A stretch of 64,000 nucleotides of DNA. Source: Glycocaulis profundi (GTDB taxonomy: Bacteria > Pseudomonadota > Alphaproteobacteria > Caulobacterales > Maricaulaceae). This document shows, piece after piece, positions 15,261-24,279 of the stretch. Both the position numbers and the translations under genes were made by a program. The stretch spans positions 1 to 64,000 of the forward strand of contig VJOU01000010.1 in the NCBI GenBank assembly GCA_007050995.1. Reading direction: 5' to 3'. The notes below the pieces were generated by a model. That model was not told where the DNA came from. It ran no database searches and worked only from the letters and a program-made list of their open reading frames with translations. The first letter of the stretch is position 1; every line of letters starts with the position of its first letter.

Positions 15261-17423
15261 ATGCGGGCGAGAACACTGGCCGGAACGGCCATCATGATGG
15301 GTCTGGCGGGCGCTCCGGCGCTGGCCATGGACGCCGAGGCCGAGGCCCAGTCGCGCCGCGCGGCACAGGACGTCGAGCGTATCGTCGTCACCGCGTCGGG
15401 TTTCCAGCAGAACCCCGAGCACGCCCCGGCCAGCGTCACCCTCATCCCCCGCATCGAGCTGGAGCAGCAGCGCACCTCGTCGCTCGCCGAAGCGCTGTCC
15501 ACCGTGCAGGGCATCGACGTGGGCAACTCCCAGGGCAAGACGGGCGGGGTGAACATCTCCATCCGCGGCATGCCCAGCGACTATTCTCTGATCCTTGTGG
15601 ACGGCCGCCGCCAGAACCCGGCGGGCAACGTCACCCCCAACGGATTCGGCGAGACCGGGTCGAGCTTCATCCCGCCGGTCTCCGCCATTGAGCGGATCGA
15701 GGTGGTGCGCGGGCCGATGTCCACCCTTTACGGCTCTGACGCCATGGGCGGGGTGGTCAACATCATCACCCGCGAGCCCTCGGGCGGCCTGCGCGGCGAA
15801 ATCGGCGCCGACACCACGATCCAGGGCGACGACGCCTACGGGAACACTTATTCGGCCAACGGCTACGTGGACGGCCCGATCATCGAGGACGTCCTGAGCT
15901 TCGCTCTGCGCGGCCGCTATTTCCATCGCGAGGCCGCCGAGCTGTCATATCTGGACGAGGACGGCAATCCGATGGAGGTCTCCCGGCGCGGCCCCAGCCC
16001 GGTGGAGGCCGACATCTGGTCGCTGGGCGGGCGGCTGAACCTCACCCCCCATCCCGATCACCGGGTGTGGCTGGACTATGACGCAAGCCGCCAGACCTAC
16101 GACAATTCCGAAGGCCAGCTCGGCACGCTGGGCGTTCAGGGCTACGGCCCCGAGCAGAAATTCAACCGCGATCAGGCCGTCCTCGCCCACAGCTGGGACC
16201 TGCTCGGCGGCGTGCTGGACAGCGACGTCACCCGCAACGTGACCGAAACCATCGGGCGCATCCTGCCCGACGACGTGCCCGGCACCGACCGCCGCCAGGG
16301 CGAGCCCCGCCAGATCGAGGCGACCAACACGCTGCTCAACTCGCGCTACACCCGCGCCTTCGGCCCGCACACTCTGACCGTGGGCGGCCAGTGGTGGGAC
16401 GCCGAGCTGATCGACGGCGTCGCCCCCGCCCCGTTCGAGCACCAGCAGTGGGCGGTGTTCGCCGAAAATGAATGGCGCATCCTGGACACGCTGCGCCTGA
16501 CCGTCGGCGCGCGCCATGACGATCACAACGTGTTCGGCGGCCAGTTCAGCCCGCGCGCCTATCTGGTGTGGAACGCCACGGACATGGTGACCCTGCGCGG
16601 CGGCGTCAGCCGGGGTTTCAAGACCCCGCGCCTGGACCAGATCGCCGAGGGCATCACCGGCTTCGTCGCCCAGGGCACCCGCCCCGTGATCGGCACGCCC
16701 AGCCTCCAGCCCGAGACCTCCACGACCTACGAGGCCGGGGTGTATTTCGACAACCGGGTGAACTTCCAGGCGAACATCACCGCCTTCCACAACGCCTTCG
16801 AGGACAAGATCGCGTCCGGCACGCCCATTCCCAACTGCAGCTTCGGCCTGACCGAGGAGGAATACGCCGCCCTGCCCGCCGACCCCTCAGGCTGCTCCGA
16901 TTACGGGTACTGGCCCACGACAGTGGATTTCGCCCAGTCGATCAACATCGACGAAGCCGAAACCCGCGGCATCGAGGCCGCCGCGCGCTGGGACGTGACG
17001 GACGCCGTGCGGGTGTCGGGCAACTACACCTTCACCGACAGCGAGCAGAAAAGCGGGGCGAACGCGGGCGAGCCGCTGGTCAACACGCCCGACCACATGG
17101 TCAACGCGCGCATCGACTGGGACGTGTCCGAGCGCTGGGGCGCGTGGCTGCGCGGCGAATACCGCTCCGCGCGCTATCGGGGCGCGGGCGTCGTGCAGGA
17201 CCAGCTGGGCGATTACGAGGCCTATTCGGTCTTCCATCTGGGCGGCACGTTCCGGGCCACCGACCGGGTCACCCTCAACGCCACGGTCTACAACGTGCTG
17301 GACGAGGATTTCGTGACCTTCCTGCCCTACACCGCCTCGAACGGCGCGGTCGCCTACGCCAGCGAGCACGCCAACCTGCAGGAGCCGCGCCGGCTCTGGC
17401 TGTCGGTGAACATGGCCTTCTAG
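15261..17423 (+). CDS. TonB-dependent receptor, siderophore (FepA/CirA) type
   Basis: 720 residues. The start at 15261 is chosen over an in-frame ATG at 15243 because GAGGGACAGGAC precedes it and the signal peptide then begins directly (ends ALA, about residue 21). A TonB-box-like stretch ERIVVTAS occurs early in the mature chain. The plug has SIRGMPSDYSLILVDGRRQ and IERIEVVRGPMSTLYGSDAM, typical of catecholate siderophore or colicin receptors. The barrel ends LWLSVNMAF. Two cysteines about residues 526-541 may close an extracellular loop. The upstream Fur-like repeat supports ferric siderophore uptake. The convergent TPR gene ends 4 bp away. Confidence 0.88.
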   Translation: MRARTLAGTAIMMGLAGAPALAMDAEAEAQSRRAAQDVERIVVTASGFQQNPEHAPASVTLIPRIELEQQRTSSLAEALSTVQGIDVGNSQGKTGGVNISIRGMPSDYSLILVDGRRQNPAGNVTPNGFGETGSSFIPPVSAIERIEVVRGPMSTLYGSDAMGGVVNIITREPSGGLRGEIGADTTIQGDDAYGNTYSANGYVDGPIIEDVLSFALRGRYFHREAAELSYLDEDGNPMEVSRRGPSPVEADIWSLGGRLNLTPHPDHRVWLDYDASRQTYDNSEGQLGTLGVQGYGPEQKFNRDQAVLAHSWDLLGGVLDSDVTRNVTETIGRILPDDVPGTDRRQGEPRQIEATNTLLNSRYTRAFGPHTLTVGGQWWDAELIDGVAPAPFEHQQWAVFAENEWRILDTLRLTVGARHDDHNVFGGQFSPRAYLVWNATDMVTLRGGVSRGFKTPRLDQIAEGITGFVAQGTRPVIGTPSLQPETSTTYEAGVYFDNRVNFQANITAFHNAFEDKIASGTPIPNCSFGLTEEEYAALPADPSGCSDYGYWPTTVDFAQSINIDEAETRGIEAAARWDVTDAVRVSGNYTFTDSEQKSGANAGEPLVNTPDHMVNARIDWDVSERWGAWLRGEYRSARYRGAGVVQDQLGDYEAYSVFHLGGTFRATDRVTLNATVYNVLDEDFVTFLPYTASNGAVAYASEHANLQEPRRLWLSVNMAF

Positions 17424-17427
17424 GGGG

Positions 17428-18321
17428 TCAGTTTCCCAGCAGTTCCCGCGCCGCGGCGCGCACCGACAGGGCCTGCCCGTCGGTGTGGGCCGCGGCCTCG
17501 GCCAGTTCGAACAGGGCCGCCGCGCCCGCGCGGTCGCCCTGCATGGCCCTGACCCGCGCCAGCCCCAGCGCCGCCTCGAAATGCTCGGGCTCGAAGGCCA
17601 GCACCCGCTCGTAGAGATTCTGCGCTTCCCGGGTCCGGCCCTCGCCGGTCAGGCAGGCGCCGTGCCCGGACAGGGCTTCGAGATCCCACGGGCTCGCCTC
17701 CATCGCCGCGCCGCTGTCCGCGCACGGATCGCCGGGACGGGACGGGGCAGTCGCCGCCTCGGCCTGCCGCACAGGCTCGGGCGCGGGCTCAGGCTCCGCG
17801 GCGGGTTCGGCACTGGACGCCCCGGAAGGCTCGGGCGCAGGCGCGGCTTCAGCCGCCTCGCGCGATTCCCGCATCGACGCCCGCAGTGCGGCGGCGGAGG
17901 TCAGCCCGCTCGCGGGCCCGTCAGGCTCCGCGCGCGCCACCGCGGGGGGCGCAGGCGCCATGTCGACGGAGGGCGCGCCTTGCAACGTGACCAGAACCCC
18001 GCCTTCGCGCACCTCGGCGCTGGCGGCGGTCCAGGCGCCCTCCAGCCGGGCCTGCATTGCCTCCCCGCCGGGGATCAGCGCCAGCCGCCCCACCGGGCCG
18101 CCCGACGGGGTCACGACGCGCGCCGACGCGCTCACCCCTGAGATCGTCAGCACCGCGATGGGGCCGTCCAGGCTCGCCTCGGCGGATGACGGCTGGCTGT
18201 CGAAGGCGAGCCATATCCGCGTGCCTTCGCCCCCCGGCAGCAGCCGGGCGTCGATGAGCTCCCCGTTCGCGGCGGGAGCCGCCGCGAGAACCGCGGCAGT
18301 CAGGAAAAGATGACGCACCAT
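17428..18321 (-). CDS. Secreted tetratricopeptide-repeat protein
   Basis: 297 residues. Signal peptide at the N terminus (MVRHLFLTAAVLAAAPAANG). A beta-rich domain about residues 20-120 has the feel of an AMIN-type wall-associated domain (ADARLLPGGEGTRIWLAF-like start). A Pro/Glu/Ala-rich linker follows, then TPR-like helices from about 200 (NLYERVLAFEPEHFEAALG, VRAMQGDRAGAAALFELA). The role is unknown; a periplasmic scaffolding role is the usual guess for such proteins. It is divergent from the methyltransferase gene across two tandem repeat copies. Confidence 0.7.
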   Translation of the reverse strand: MVRHLFLTAAVLAAAPAANGELIDARLLPGGEGTRIWLAFDSQPSSAEASLDGPIAVLTISGVSASARVVTPSGGPVGRLALIPGGEAMQARLEGAWTAASAEVREGGVLVTLQGAPSVDMAPAPPAVARAEPDGPASGLTSAAALRASMRESREAAEAAPAPEPSGASSAEPAAEPEPAPEPVRQAEAATAPSRPGDPCADSGAAMEASPWDLEALSGHGACLTGEGRTREAQNLYERVLAFEPEHFEAALGLARVRAMQGDRAGAAALFELAEAAAHTDGQALSVRAAARELLGN

Positions 18322-18375
18322 TACTCGATCATGCCTGAGTCGCGCTGAACCCCGAAGCGAAAGGCCCTGCCCTTC

Positions 18376-18440
18376 GGGCCGCAGGCCCGCAAGCGCGACC
18401 GCACGCCCGCACCCCGGCCTCGAGCCGGGGGAGGACTGAA
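18376..18440 (+). repeat. Dispersed modular repeat, copy C1 (variant)
   Basis: R1 copy with GGGCCGCAGGCCC and GCAAGCGCGACCGCACGCCC, but the third and fourth modules are replaced by CCCCGGCCTCGAGCCGGGG before GGAGGACTG. It shows that the modules can be exchanged as units. Confidence 0.75.
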
Positions 18441-18446
18441 AGAAAC

Positions 18447-18522
18447 GGGCCGCAGGCCCGCAAGGCCGAACAGCCGCCCGCGCCCATGCGCGGACCCGAC
18501 CAAGCGGAGCGCGGGAGGACAG
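18447..18522 (+). repeat. Dispersed modular repeat, copy C2
   Basis: R1 copy in tandem with C1: GGGCCGCAGGCCC, GCAAGGCCGAACAGCCGCCC, GCCCATGCGCGGACCCGACC, AAGCGGAGCGCGGGAGGACA. It lies 60 bp upstream of the cytosine methyltransferase start, one of the few copies in a 5' position. Confidence 0.8.
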
Positions 18523-18583
18523 AGAACATACTCAACCTCATCCTCCCATTCTCCGAATCGCCCCGGCCCGCTAGGCTGCCGCC

Positions 18584-19753
18584 ATGTCCCGCGACCCCCG
18601 GCATGGTTTTTATGAGTTCTTCGCCGGCGGCGGCATGGCCCGGCTGGGGCTGGGGCCGTCCTGGGACTGCCTGTACGCGAATGATTTCGACGCGCGCAAG
18701 GCGGCCACCTATCGCGACAACTTCCCCGGCCACGCCATCGACGCCCGCGACGTGTGGGCGGTCGAACCCGCCGACCTGCCCGGCCGCGCCGATCTCGCCT
18801 GGGCGAGCTTTCCGTGTCAGGATCTGTCTCTGGCCGGCCCGCGCGGAGGCATCAAGGCGGCCCGGTCCTCGGCCTTCTACGGCTTCTGGCGGCTGATCGA
18901 GGCGCTGGGCGAGCAGGGCCGCGCGCCCCGCCTTCTGGCCATCGAGAACGTGAGCGGCCTTCTGACGTCGAACAATGGCCGCGACTTCGCCGCCCTGTGC
19001 CGGGCGATGACGAAGCAGGGCTACCGCTTCGGCGCGCTGGAGATCGACGCCAGTCATTTCCTGCCCCAGTCGCGGCCCCGCCTGTTCGTGATCGCCGCGC
19101 GCGGGGACGTGGACATGGCCGGGTTCACCGCCAGCGCCCCCGATCCGGCCAGCCCCTTCCACACCGAGGCGGTGCGCAGCGCCGTCGCGCGCCTGCCCGC
19201 CCCGCTGAGAAAGCAGGCGATGTGGCTGCGGCTGCCCGCCCCGCCGAAACGCAACGCGCATCTGGACGCCATCCTGGAACCCGACCGCCCGGGCCTGCGC
19301 TGGCATGAGGTGATGGAGACCGGCCGGCTGCTCACCCAGATGGCGCCGGTCCATCAGGCCAAGCTGGAAGCGGCGATGGCCAAGGCGCTCGAGACCGGAG
19401 AGCGTCAGGTGGGCGCGGTCTTCCGCCGGACCCGGTGGGAGGACGGCGAGCGCCGCCAGCGCGCGGAGGTCCGCTTCGACGGGCTGGCGGGCTGCCTGAG
19501 GACGCCCGGCGGCGGCTCCTCGCGCCAGTTCCTGGTCGTGATCGAGGCGGACATTGTCCGCTCCCGCCCCCTCACCGCGCGCGAGACCGCCCGGCTGATG
19601 GGCCTGCCCGACGACTACCGCCTGCCCGCCACCGAAACCGCCGCCCTGCACGTCACCGGCGACGGCGTCGCCGTCCCCGCTGTGGCCTGGCTGAGCGCGC
19701 ATCTCCTGACGCCGCTTCTAGAAGGCGCAGCGGAGGCCGTGGCGGCGGAATAG
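18584..19753 (+). CDS. Orphan DNA (cytosine-5) methyltransferase
   Basis: 389 residues. C5-methyltransferase motifs in order: SAM-binding FYEFFAGGGMARLGLG (9-24), catalytic SFPCQDLSLAG with Cys78, IENVSGLL (120-127), QSRPRLFVIA (162-171), a variable target-recognition region about 190-320, and the final TARETARLMGLPDDY. All key residues are intact, so it should methylate cytosine in a specific DNA site. No restriction endonuclease or vsr gene lies nearby, so it is either a regulatory methylase or the remnant of an R-M system. It is bracketed by oppositely oriented R1 repeats. Confidence 0.9.
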   Translation: MSRDPRHGFYEFFAGGGMARLGLGPSWDCLYANDFDARKAATYRDNFPGHAIDARDVWAVEPADLPGRADLAWASFPCQDLSLAGPRGGIKAARSSAFYGFWRLIEALGEQGRAPRLLAIENVSGLLTSNNGRDFAALCRAMTKQGYRFGALEIDASHFLPQSRPRLFVIAARGDVDMAGFTASAPDPASPFHTEAVRSAVARLPAPLRKQAMWLRLPAPPKRNAHLDAILEPDRPGLRWHEVMETGRLLTQMAPVHQAKLEAAMAKALETGERQVGAVFRRTRWEDGERRQRAEVRFDGLAGCLRTPGGGSSRQFLVVIEADIVRSRPLTARETARLMGLPDDYRLPATETAALHVTGDGVAVPAVAWLSAHLLTPLLEGAAEAVAAE

Positions 19754-19756
19754 TTT

Positions 19757-19836
19757 TCTCGGTTCTCCCGCGCTCCGCTTGATCGGTTCCGCGCACGGGC
19801 GCGGGCGGCCGGTCGGCCTTGCGGCGGCTGCGCCGC
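19757..19836 (-). repeat. Dispersed modular repeat, copy D (inverted)
   Basis: Reverse-strand R1 copy: GGCGGCGCAGCCGCC, GCAAGGCCGACCGGCCGCCC, GCCCGTGCGCGGAACCGATC, AAGCGGAGCGCGGGAGAACC. It starts 4 bp after the methyltransferase stop codon. It is the only copy in this orientation in the window. Confidence 0.8.
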
Positions 19837-19856
19837 CGGTCACTGCCTGCTTTCCA

Positions 19857-19960
19857 CCGTCATGGCCCGGCTCGACCGGGCCACCCATCCGGCAACCCGT
19901 TCAACTGGTCCGAAGCGGCTTTCGGCGGGGTCCCCGTTTTCACGGAGACCCCGGATTGAA
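19857..19960 (+). repeat. Second intergenic repeat type (GTCATGGCCCGGC family)
   Basis: Begins CCGTCATGGCCCGGCTCGAC with an internal palindrome (GGCCCGG..CCGGGCC) and ends with GGGGTCCCCG and GGAGACCCCGG. Such GTCAT-starting palindromic units are common in alphaproteobacterial intergenic DNA. It fills the rest of the gap between the convergent methyltransferase and GH97 genes. Confidence 0.5.
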
Positions 19961-19965
19961 AGCCC

Positions 19966-22020
19966 CTACTCCGCCGCGAACCGCACCGCCGCGCCGCCGC
20001 CGGGCGCGAGGGGGAGGTCGAGGGTGTCGGCGGACGTGACCTGCCGCTCCTCGATCTCGTAGGCGTAGGGGTTGGTGTCCCAGTGGGCGTCCCCGGCATC
20101 CCGCCAGATGGTGGCGGTGTAGGTCCGGCCCTCTTCGAGGAAGTCCAGCGCGACAGAGAGGTCGCGGGGGTCCTCGTCGGTCAGCGCGCCCAGATACCAG
20201 TCGTCCGAGCCCCGCTCCTGCCGGGCGAAGACGACGTGCTCGCCGATCTCGCCGTCCAGCGCGATGCTCTCCTCCCAGTCTGCGGGCACCGCGCGGATGA
20301 AGTCGAAGGCGTCGTCGAAGCGCTCGTAGTTCTCCGGCAGGTCGGCGACCATCTGCACGGGCGAGTAGATCACCACGTACAGCGCCAGTTCCTTGGCGAG
20401 CGTGTGGCTGACCCGCGCGCCCTCCATCCGGTCGGCGTAGGAGGTCATGTCGAAGATGCCCGGCGTGTAGTCGAACGGGCCGGACAGCATGCGGGTGTAG
20501 GGCAGGATGGCCACGTGCTCGGGCGGGTTCGGCGGCACGCCCCACGCGTTGTATTCCTGCCCGCGCGCGCCCTCGCGGGTGATGGCGTTCGGATAGGTCC
20601 GGCGCAGGCCGGTGTCCTTGACCGGCTCGTGGGCGTTGATCGAGATCCGGCGCTCGGCGGCGGCCTGCAGCACGCGCTGGTGATGGTTCACCGCGAACTG
20701 GCCGTCATGCCACTCGTATCGGATGTGCCCGTCCTCGTCGCGGCGTGTCATCCCGCCTGCGTCGTCGACATAGCCGGTCTTCACCTGGCGCACCCCGAGG
20801 CGCTCATACAGATCGAAGGCATCCTCCATCTGGTCTTCGTAATTGGACACGCCGCCGCTGGTCTCGTGGTGGCCCACCAGCCGCACCCCGCGCTCGCGCG
20901 CATAGGCGGCCACGCCCTCCAGATCGAAATCGGGATAGGCGGTGGTGAAGTCGAACACCTCGTTGTTGACGAACCAGTTGCCGTCCCAGCCCAGGTTCCA
21001 GCCCTCGATCAGCACGCCGTCGAACCCGTTCTCGGCGGCGAAGTCGATGTATTCGCGGGCGTTCTCGGTGGTCGCGCCGTGGATCTCGCCCGACTCCCAC
21101 GTCATCGTGTTGACGTGCATCCCCCACCAGATGCCGATGTATTTGCCCGGCTCGACCCAGGACACGTCGCCCAGCACGTTCGGCTCGTTCAGGTTCAGGA
21201 TGATGTCCGAATTGATCAGGCCCACCGCGCTGTCGGCGATCTGAATGGTGCGCCAGGGCGTGGCGAATTCGCCCCCGACCCGCACCGGCACGCCGTCATG
21301 GCTGGGCGCCAGCCGGGCGCGGAACACGCCGCCCCGGCGCTGGTCGAGCCACATCGACGAATAGTCCACCAGCGCGGCCTCGTGGATGGAGACGTGCGGC
21401 CCGCCCTCGGGCAGGCGCGCGGTGAAGGGGGTGTGGGCCACCAGCGCATCGCTCAGCGGCGTGGAGCGATAGAGATATTCATACCGGTTGTATTCCCCCG
21501 CCTCGATCCACCAGGCGTCGGATTCGGGCGGCAGCACGAACTCGGTGATCTCCGCGGTGATGGCGTGCTCGCCCCGCTCGGGATTGGAGACCTCGTAGCG
21601 GAAGCCGATTCCGGTGTCGAAGGCGCGCATGCGCACGGTGAAGCCCAGTTCGGGGCTCTCGGCGTCCTCGAAACGGGCGCTGACCTCGTTGTGGTGGTCG
21701 CGGGCCACCCGGCGCTCGCCCCAGGGCAGCTCCCATTCGTCGTCATGGGAGGCCGCGCCGGTCTCCACCAGCTCCAGTCCGGTCTCGAGATTCGGCCCCT
21801 CCAGCAGGCGGAAGCCCAGCCGTGACGGAGCCACGACCTCTTCGCCGTCGAAGCTGACCGAATAGTGCGGGCGGCCGTCCTCGCTCCAGATCTCGGCGGT
21901 GATCCGCCCGTCGGGCGAGGCCAGCTCGGCGCGCTCCTGCGCGATGGCGGCGGGCAGCAGGAAGGCGGCGGAAAATCCTGCAAACAGGGTGGCGCTGCGC
22001 AGCGCAGTGATGGCGGTCAT
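19966..22020 (-). CDS. GH97 alpha-glucosidase (SusB-like), exported
   Basis: 684 residues from the ATG at 22020, which has GGAGGA upstream and begins a signal peptide (MTAITALRSATLFAGFSAAF, cleavage near AIAQ). A longer frame to 22323 crosses the promoter region and is not used. GH97 features: N-terminal beta-sandwich (ELASPDGRITAEIWSEDG), the central TIM barrel with KYIGIWWGMHVNTMTW, LIEGWNLGWDGNW, GHHETSGG, SINAHEPVKDTG and TREGARGQEYNAWG, where the conserved acids lie. These Ca-dependent enzymes release glucose from maltodextrins in the periplasm. It is divergent from a GH13 gene with a shared operator between them. Confidence 0.92.
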   Translation of the reverse strand: MTAITALRSATLFAGFSAAFLLPAAIAQERAELASPDGRITAEIWSEDGRPHYSVSFDGEEVVAPSRLGFRLLEGPNLETGLELVETGAASHDDEWELPWGERRVARDHHNEVSARFEDAESPELGFTVRMRAFDTGIGFRYEVSNPERGEHAITAEITEFVLPPESDAWWIEAGEYNRYEYLYRSTPLSDALVAHTPFTARLPEGGPHVSIHEAALVDYSSMWLDQRRGGVFRARLAPSHDGVPVRVGGEFATPWRTIQIADSAVGLINSDIILNLNEPNVLGDVSWVEPGKYIGIWWGMHVNTMTWESGEIHGATTENAREYIDFAAENGFDGVLIEGWNLGWDGNWFVNNEVFDFTTAYPDFDLEGVAAYARERGVRLVGHHETSGGVSNYEDQMEDAFDLYERLGVRQVKTGYVDDAGGMTRRDEDGHIRYEWHDGQFAVNHHQRVLQAAAERRISINAHEPVKDTGLRRTYPNAITREGARGQEYNAWGVPPNPPEHVAILPYTRMLSGPFDYTPGIFDMTSYADRMEGARVSHTLAKELALYVVIYSPVQMVADLPENYERFDDAFDFIRAVPADWEESIALDGEIGEHVVFARQERGSDDWYLGALTDEDPRDLSVALDFLEEGRTYTATIWRDAGDAHWDTNPYAYEIEERQVTSADTLDLPLAPGGGAAVRFAAE

Positions 22021-22090
22021 GGAAGTCCTCCCCGGCCGCTTGGCGGCTCTCATGGCTGGGTATCGTGTGAGGGCGCAGGATGCGCACATC

Positions 22091-22106
22091 TTGCAAAAAA
22101 CTGCAA
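22091..22106. promoter_or_regulatory. Inverted repeat TTGCA-N6-TGCAA, copy 1
   Basis: TTGCAAAAAACTGCAA lies 71 bp upstream of the GH97 start and 87 bp upstream of the divergent GH13 start. The same 5-6-5 format recurs upstream of the second GH13 gene. It is a likely operator for a maltodextrin-responsive regulator that is not in the window. Confidence 0.6.
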
Positions 22107-22192
22107 TCCATTCCGGTTTCGCGTGACTTGACCCTTGCTGGAGGCTAGGCTCCGCCACAACAAAAGACGACAAACGGGGAGGATCGCCCATC

Positions 22193-24070
22193 ATGAAACC
22201 CAGCCACGTCCTGACCGGAGCGCTCGCCGCCATGCTGTGCGCGGGAACCGCGCTGGCCGGCGCGCAGGAAGCCCTGCCCGCGCCCCAGCCCGCGACCGAC
22301 CGCGTGCCCGAAGACGAGATCATCTACTTCCTGCTGCCCGACCGGTTCGAGAACGGAAATCCGGACAATGACCGCGGCGGCATCGAGGGCGGACGGCTCG
22401 ATCACGGCTTCGACCCCGAGGACACCGGATTCTATCATGGTGGCGACCTGCAGGGCCTGATCGACCGGCTCGACTACATCCAGGGGCTGGGCGCGACGGC
22501 GGTCTGGCTGTCGCCGATCTTCCACAACAAGCCCGTCCAAGGCGGTGAAGGTCAGGAATCGGCGGGCTATCACGGCTACTGGATCACCGATTTCCTCGAC
22601 GTGGACCCGCATCTGGGCAGCCGCGAGGACTTCGCCCGACTGGTCGAGGAAGCCCACGGGCGCGGCATGCGCGTCTACATGGACATCATCACCAACCACA
22701 CCGCGGACGTGATCGCCTATCGCGAGTGCCACGACCCCGAATACGAGGGCGAGCGGGTCGAGCCGCGCGAGGACGGCGGCTGCCCCTACCGCTCCGTGGC
22801 CGACTATCCGTGGACCACCCGCGGCGGCGTGGACGGCGAGGCCATCAATGAAAACTTCCTGGGCGACGACCCGCGCCACCAGACCGCGGAGAATTTCGCG
22901 AACCTCACCGATCCCGACTGGGCCTACACCCCCTTCACGCCCGAGGGCGAGGAGGACATCAAAAACCCGGCCTGGCTGAACGATCCGCTGCTCTATCACA
23001 ATCGTGGCGACACCACCTTCGAGGGGGAGAACTCGCTGTATGGCGACTTCGTGGGGCTGGACGACCTGTTCACCGCCCACCCCACCGTGATCGAGGGCAT
23101 GATCGACATCTACAAGTCCTGGATCACGGATTTCCGGGTCGACGGCTTCCGCATCGACACCGCGCGCCACATCGCGCCGGAGTTCTGGCAGGCCTTCATG
23201 CCCGAGATCATGGATCACGCCGAGGCCGAGGGCATCGGGCATTTCTACGTGTTCGGCGAGGTCTACGAGTTCGGCGCCGGCCGGCTGGCCAGCCACACCC
23301 ATCGCAGCGAATTCCCCACAGTGCTCGACTTCGCCTTCCAGGGCGCGGTGCGTGACTTCGTCATCAACGGCGAGCCGGGCGAGATCTTCCTGGGCCTGTT
23401 CGAGCAGGACGCGGTCTATGCGGGCGGCGAAGAGGCCGCGCGGCGGCTGCCCACCTTCCTGGGCAATCACGACATGGGCCGGTTCGCGGGCTTCCTGCGC
23501 GACGCCCACCCGGACAAGGCCGACGACGAGGCCATCGCGCGCATCGAGCTGGCCCACGCCATGATGATGTTCCTGCGCGGGGTGCCGACGCTGTATTACG
23601 GCGACGAGCAGGGCTTCGCGACCGTGGGCGATGACCAGCGCGCCCGCGAAAGCCTCTTCCCCAGCCAGGTCGAGCTCTACAACGCCACGAACCTGATCGG
23701 CACGGACGCGACCACCGCGGACGAGAATTTCGACACCGATCACCCCATCTACCGCGCCGTCGCCGAACTGTCGGCCATCCGCTCGGCCCACCCGGTCCTG
23801 CGCCGGGGCGAGCAGCGCGTGCGCCATGCCGATCTGGACGCCGGTGTGCTGGCGGTCTCGCGGATCAATCCCGAGACCGGCGAGGAATATCTCGTCGCCT
23901 TCAACGCCGAGGACAGCGCGCAGGATCTCAACGTGATCGTGGACGGCGCGGCCCGGCGCTTCGAGGCGGTGGCGGGCGAGTGCGCGCCCGAGCCGAACGC
24001 GGCGGCGAGCTACCCGGTCTCCATCCCCGCGCGGGGCTTCGTGATCTGCCGGACGGTCTGGGAAGACTGA
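22193..24070 (+). CDS. GH13 alpha-amylase family enzyme, exported
   Basis: 625 residues with signal peptide (MKPSHVLTGALAAMLCAGTA, ending ALA). GH13 motifs: DIITNHTAD (region I, about 164), DGFRIDTARH with nucleophile Asp322, FGEVYE with acid Glu356, and LGNHDMGRF with Asp427. The chain ends in a short C-terminal beta domain. YFLLPDRFENG near the N terminus is typical of secreted amylase/cyclomaltodextrinase-type members. It should cleave alpha-1,4-glucans outside the cytoplasm. It forms a catabolic cluster with GH97 (divergent) and a second GH13 downstream, from which it is separated by a strong terminator. Confidence 0.92.
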   Translation: MKPSHVLTGALAAMLCAGTALAGAQEALPAPQPATDRVPEDEIIYFLLPDRFENGNPDNDRGGIEGGRLDHGFDPEDTGFYHGGDLQGLIDRLDYIQGLGATAVWLSPIFHNKPVQGGEGQESAGYHGYWITDFLDVDPHLGSREDFARLVEEAHGRGMRVYMDIITNHTADVIAYRECHDPEYEGERVEPREDGGCPYRSVADYPWTTRGGVDGEAINENFLGDDPRHQTAENFANLTDPDWAYTPFTPEGEEDIKNPAWLNDPLLYHNRGDTTFEGENSLYGDFVGLDDLFTAHPTVIEGMIDIYKSWITDFRVDGFRIDTARHIAPEFWQAFMPEIMDHAEAEGIGHFYVFGEVYEFGAGRLASHTHRSEFPTVLDFAFQGAVRDFVINGEPGEIFLGLFEQDAVYAGGEEAARRLPTFLGNHDMGRFAGFLRDAHPDKADDEAIARIELAHAMMMFLRGVPTLYYGDEQGFATVGDDQRARESLFPSQVELYNATNLIGTDATTADENFDTDHPIYRAVAELSAIRSAHPVLRRGEQRVRHADLDAGVLAVSRINPETGEEYLVAFNAEDSAQDLNVIVDGAARRFEAVAGECAPEPNAAASYPVSIPARGFVICRTVWED

Positions 24071-24110
24071 CCGGCGACCCCTCTCTCCCCTGTGAGAGGC
24101 TCCTCCTTGA

Positions 24111-24143
24111 CCCCCGCCCTTACCAGGCGGGGGTTATTTTTTG
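24111..24143 (+). terminator. Rho-independent terminator after the first GH13 gene
   Basis: Perfect 8-bp stem CCCCCGCC / GGCGGGGG with a 7-nt loop, then TTATTTTTTG, 41 bp past the stop codon. Confidence 0.9.
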
Positions 24144-24206
24144 AGATTTTCCGCAATGACATGCCATTGAACTAACCGACTTTCCCTTTCAGGCGAAGTT
24201 CAAGCT

Positions 24207-24222
24207 TTGCAAATTTATGCAA
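24207..24222. promoter_or_regulatory. Inverted repeat TTGCA-N6-TGCAA, copy 2
   Basis: TTGCAAATTTATGCAA lies 58 bp upstream of the second GH13 gene. It has the same 5-bp arms and 6-bp spacer as the site at 22091-22106, while the spacers differ. That points to the arms as the recognised part. Confidence 0.6.
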
Positions 24223-24279
24223 TCTGCTGCATGATCCTTCCCGAGAGCCCGACCAGAAGGCCGACCGGAGGAGACCATC

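Noticed and set aside
19966-22323. GH97 gene starting at 22323
   Set aside because: The extension covers the divergent promoter region and part of the neighbouring gene. The start at 22020 has GGAGGA and a signal peptide.
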